Shown piece after piece: positions 22,906 to 24,619 of a stretch of 24,619 nt of DNA. The stretch's first letter is position 1, and every line of letters begins with the position of its first letter. The position numbers were made by a program, and so were the translations under genes. The notes under the pieces are model-generated. The model saw only the letters and a program-made list of their open reading frames with translations, had not been told where the DNA came from and did no database searches. This stretch comes from Porphyromonadaceae bacterium UBA7176 (GTDB lineage: Bacteria > Bacteroidota > Bacteroidia > Bacteroidales > Muribaculaceae): positions 1 to 24,619 of the forward strand of contig DKVO01000036.1 in assembly GCA_002491245.1 (NCBI GenBank), in the 5' to 3' direction.

Positions 22906-23123
22906 AAATCCAAAATAATCTTTGTTTTTCTATTCATCCATAAATCAGATGTTTTGTAGAGTTGTAGACGAAGCCGAAGACAGCCTCAACGACCACATAT
23001 TTTATATTAAGCGTACAAATATACGACTTATAACAAATTGGTAGTGGCTTAAGTTAGGAAAAGATTTCGCCGCCACGGGTCTATCGAGGTCTTCCGGATT
23101 TTAAGGAAAAGAATGCTGACAAA
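22906..23123. other. AT-rich stretch without a supported gene
   Basis: I see only a 32-codon frame on the plus strand from 22949 and short minus-strand fragments interrupted by stops, none convincing. Together with the structured region to its left, this makes about 540 bases without a clear protein gene. Confidence 0.4.
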
Positions 23124-23375
23124 TTATAGAACTTTCTCAGCGGCTTCGATGTCATCGTGATGTTTGACAAAAAAGCCTTCGTAAGATAAATCTTCATCTA
23201 TGTCTGGCCAATGGATACCAAAATATGACAGGACATAATTCCTTCTCTGCTCGTCATTAGCTTGAGACAGACGTATGTAGTCTGCAAAACGCTCCTCTGC
23301 TTTTCTTCCATCCTTCAGTTCTATCCAAATAGCCGAATCGGTAAGCCACACTTTAGAAATATCTGTCTTATTCAT
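23124..23375 (-). CDS. DUF2442 family protein
   Basis: An 83-residue soluble protein that I place in DUF2442 from IWIELKDGRKAEERFADYIRLSQA followed by NYVLSYFGIHWPDIDEDLSYEGFF. Proteins of this family are small, of unknown function, and often sit next to another short gene (commonly DUF4160) in toxin-antitoxin-like pairs in accessory DNA. Its start is preceded, six bases away, by AGGAGG. That is a full Shine-Dalgarno, unusual in Bacteroidales and possibly a sign of acquired DNA. A 31-codon frame overlaps its ATG by four bases. No recognisable DUF4160 gene is present. The family call is moderate to good, and no function can be assigned. Confidence 0.75.
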   Translation of the reverse strand: MNKTDISKVWLTDSAIWIELKDGRKAEERFADYIRLSQANDEQRRNYVLSYFGIHWPDIDEDLSYEGFFVKHHDDIEAAEKVL

Positions 23376-23467
23376 CTACTACCTCCTTTCCTGAAATATT
23401 CATTCCAACGCTCAATTATATTTGGCCTCACAATCTCCTTTGGAGATGTGAACATGTATTGGTTCAT
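23372..23467 (-). CDS. Possible 31-residue leader or partner ORF of the DUF2442 gene
   Basis: The frame runs from ATG at 23467 to a TGA that overlaps the DUF2442 ATG (ATGA). The peptide (MNQYMFTSPKEIVRPNIIER... to RKGGSR) is charged and has no membrane segment or known motif. A stop lies four codons upstream, so it is either a genuine micro-ORF coupled to the next gene or the end of a decayed partner. Coupling by ATGA overlap is the main evidence that it is translated. Confidence 0.35.
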   Translation of the reverse strand: MNQYMFTSPKEIVRPNIIERWNEYFRKGGSR

Positions 23468-23569
23468 GTCATTTGATCAAAAGAAAAATCTAAAACCCAA
23501 AAGAACAAAGAGTGTCGGCATATCAAGATAACTGTTTTTGACAAAGTTAACGAAATAAATCTATATAAC

Positions 23570-23607
23570 AAAAAGCAGACTTGGAATTGCTTCCAAATCT
23601 GCTTTTT
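23570..23607 (-). terminator. Rho-independent terminator of tRNA-Ala
   Basis: On the minus strand, AAAAAGCAGA pairs with TCTGCTTTTT, extended by a G-U pair and TTGGAA/TTCCAA, with a GCAA tetraloop. The perfect 17-bp stem-loop ends in a U tract and begins two bases after the tRNA discriminator base. The A and U flanks make it potentially bidirectional. Confidence 0.85.
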
Positions 23608-23608
23608 G

Positions 23609-23682
23609 TGGAGCACAGCGGACTCGAACCGCTCACCTCGACACTGCCAGTGTCGCGCTCTAGCCAGATGAGCTAGTGCCCC
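23609..23682 (-). tRNA. tRNA-Ala (anticodon GGC)
   Basis: A 74-nt cloverleaf on the minus strand. The acceptor stem GGGGCAC/GTGCTCC has the G3-U70 wobble that marks alanine tRNAs. The D arm is GCTC...GAGC, the anticodon arm CGACA-CTGGCAG-TGTCG (anticodon GGC), and the T arm AGCGG-TTCGAGT-CCGCT. The discriminator is A. The encoded 3' end continues as CAAAA, so CCA must be added after transcription. It reads GCC/GCU codons. Confidence 0.97.
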
Positions 23683-23696
23683 GTGGTATTGTGGTG

Positions 23697-23729
23697 CAAA
23701 GTTAAGCGCTTTGTTTGGATTTTACAATA
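23697..23729 (-). promoter_or_regulatory. Promoter of tRNA-Ala
   Basis: TAACTTTG (23704-23697 on the minus strand) is an exact TAnnTTTG. TATTG (23729-23725) lies 20 bases upstream. The start would be near 23690, about eight bases before the mature tRNA 5' end. Confidence 0.65.
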
Positions 23730-23789
23730 TCCCTACATTCTTTTAAGATTTGTTAAGAATTATCATTCTGATTCAAGACAATCAAAAAA

Positions 23790-23820
23790 TTTGCTGCATA
23801 AACCATTATTCGTAATTTTG
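23790..23820 (+). promoter_or_regulatory. Promoter of the endonuclease/exonuclease/phosphatase gene
   Basis: TTTG (23790-23793), a 19-base spacer, then TAATTTTG (23813-23820): an exact consensus match. The start would be near 23827, about 16 bases before the ATG at 23843. It is divergent from the tRNA promoter, so 23683-23842 is fully explained as a shared promoter region. Confidence 0.65.
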
Positions 23821-23842
23821 CGAGAACCTAAGCTAATCACAC

Positions 23843-24619
23843 ATGAAAAACCTACTTGTCCCCCTTCTCGCACTATTGCTGACTCTCCCTGTATTCGCCG
23901 CCGACCATGAGCGCGAACTTACCGTGATGACCTACAACCTCCGTTTCGGCGAACGGGCGTCGCTCGAACGTATCGCCGAAGAAATCAAGGCCGCCAAGCC
24001 CGATTTTGTCGCTATCCAGGAAGTGGATGTCAACACCATGCGCGAGGTTGCCAAGGGACACAATCGTGTGAACTGCCTCAACCGCCTGGCCGAACTCACA
24101 GGTATGTTCGGTTTCTACGGCCGCACATGCGACTATTGGGACGGCTGGTATGGTATCGGACTGCTTTCGGCCCACCCCATGATTTCGGTACGTAAATTCG
24201 ACCTGCCGAACCCCAAGAAAGTGGAACCTCGCATACTCCTTATCGGTGAATTTGAAATAGACGGAAGCGACGACCACCTCACTTTTGTCAGCACCCACTT
24301 CGATTATATCGACCCTGAGACGATAGCTCTGCAGGCCAAGGCGGCCTCGACAGAACTTCGTAAACTCGATGGACCGGTCATCATCGCAGGCGATCTCAAC
24401 TGCGATCCGGAATCGAAAGCAATCAAAGTCCTCAAAAAAGACTTCAAAGACCTCACGTGTCCCGACAAGACCTTCCCGGCATGGGGAGCAGAATCTAAAA
24501 TAGACTGGATTTTCGGGTATCCGGCCTCAGATTTTACATTGATAGAATCTAAAGTACCGGCGTCGGCCAAGGATGCCGCTTCAGACCATCTGCCTGTTGT
24601 TTCAAAAATTAAAGTGAAC
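23843..24619 (+). CDS. Secreted endonuclease/exonuclease/phosphatase-family protein (3' end outside window)
   Basis: The open frame runs 259 codons to the window edge without a stop. Residues 1-20 form a signal peptide (MKNLL, a hydrophobic core, then VFAA before DHE), so the enzyme is probably periplasmic or exported. It has the DNase I/EEP metal-hydrolase core: N32 in TYNLR, E60 in IQEVD, H152 in STHFD, D184/N186 in GDLNCDP, D221 in KIDWIF and the final SDH at 247-249. Having passed SDH and the following strand, it is nearly complete. Family members hydrolyse phosphodiesters in nucleic acids, sphingolipids or phosphoinositides, and nothing visible decides the substrate. A consensus promoter lies just upstream. 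Confidence 0.93.
   Translation, partial: MKNLLVPLLALLLTLPVFAADHERELTVMTYNLRFGERASLERIAEEIKAAKPDFVAIQEVDVNTMREVAKGHNRVNCLNRLAELTGMFGFYGRTCDYWDGWYGIGLLSAHPMISVRKFDLPNPKKVEPRILLIGEFEIDGSDDHLTFVSTHFDYIDPETIALQAKAASTELRKLDGPVIIAGDLNCDPESKAIKVLKKDFKDLTCPDKTFPAWGAESKIDWIFGYPASDFTLIESKVPASAKDAASDHLPVVSKIKVN

Noticed and set aside
22949..23047. 32-codon plus-strand ORF (MFCRVVDEAEDS...)
   Set aside because: Short, with no motif, no ribosome binding site and no promoter near it.
22906..23123. Transposase or IS remnant in the AT-rich gap
   Set aside because: A few protein-like fragments appear on the minus strand, but stops interrupt them, and I see no terminal repeats or DDE motif.

Overview
This window comes from a member of the Bacteroidales, most likely a Muribaculaceae (S24-7) relative. 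Four things point there. The gene order is the Bacteroidetes form of the dcw (division and cell wall) cluster. Several promoters match the Bacteroidetes pattern TTTG-N19-21-TAnnTTTG. There is a DUF4494 gene, a family I know only from Bacteroidetes. The GC content is fairly high, with AT-rich intergenic DNA. The family-level assignment is an inference.

Layout. (1) Positions 1-1210 are a repeat-rich, gene-poor stretch around one short TatD-like hydrolase gene. They hold two ~95-bp near-identical direct repeats, two nested inverted-repeat pairs and a degenerate octamer array. (2) Positions 1226-4583, minus strand, carry from 5' to 3' a sirtuin, a sigma-70-like factor, a DUF4494 protein, a YggS/PROSC PLP protein and then, behind its own promoter, an orphan OmpR-type response regulator. 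(3) Positions 4570-19992, minus strand, are the dcw operon: rsmH, ftsL-like, ftsI (with PASTA), murE, mraY, murD, ftsW, murG, murC, ftsQ, ftsA, ftsZ. Genes overlap or lie within about 40 bp of each other, so one long transcript from the promoter near 20080 is likely. mraZ, murF and ddl are not in this cluster. (4) From 20166, divergent from dcw, a plus-strand pair rsmA (ksgA)-mgtE is coupled by an ATGA overlap. (5) Positions 22397-23570 are an accessory stretch. It has a tiny membrane-protein ORF preceded by a promoter and about 270 nt of structured, non-coding sequence with two hairpin-plus-U-tract elements, and a DUF2442 gene with a very strong Shine-Dalgarno sequence. (6) tRNA-Ala(GGC) lies on the minus strand with its own promoter and terminator. 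It is divergent from a secreted endonuclease/exonuclease/phosphatase-family gene that runs off the right edge.

How the genes work together. MurC, MurD and MurE build the UDP-MurNAc peptide (MurE carries the DNPR signature of meso-diaminopimelate-adding enzymes). MraY and MurG make lipid I and lipid II. FtsW and FtsI polymerise and cross-link septal peptidoglycan. FtsQ and the FtsL-like protein bridge to the cytoplasmic FtsA/FtsZ ring. RsmH and RsmA are 16S rRNA methyltransferases whose genes sit back to back across one shared promoter region.

Most of the window is well-known biology. The parts most worth a second look are the structured leader or ncRNA at 22603-22869, the hairpin that includes the rsmH start codon where mraZ might be expected, and the repeat-bracketed tatD segment.
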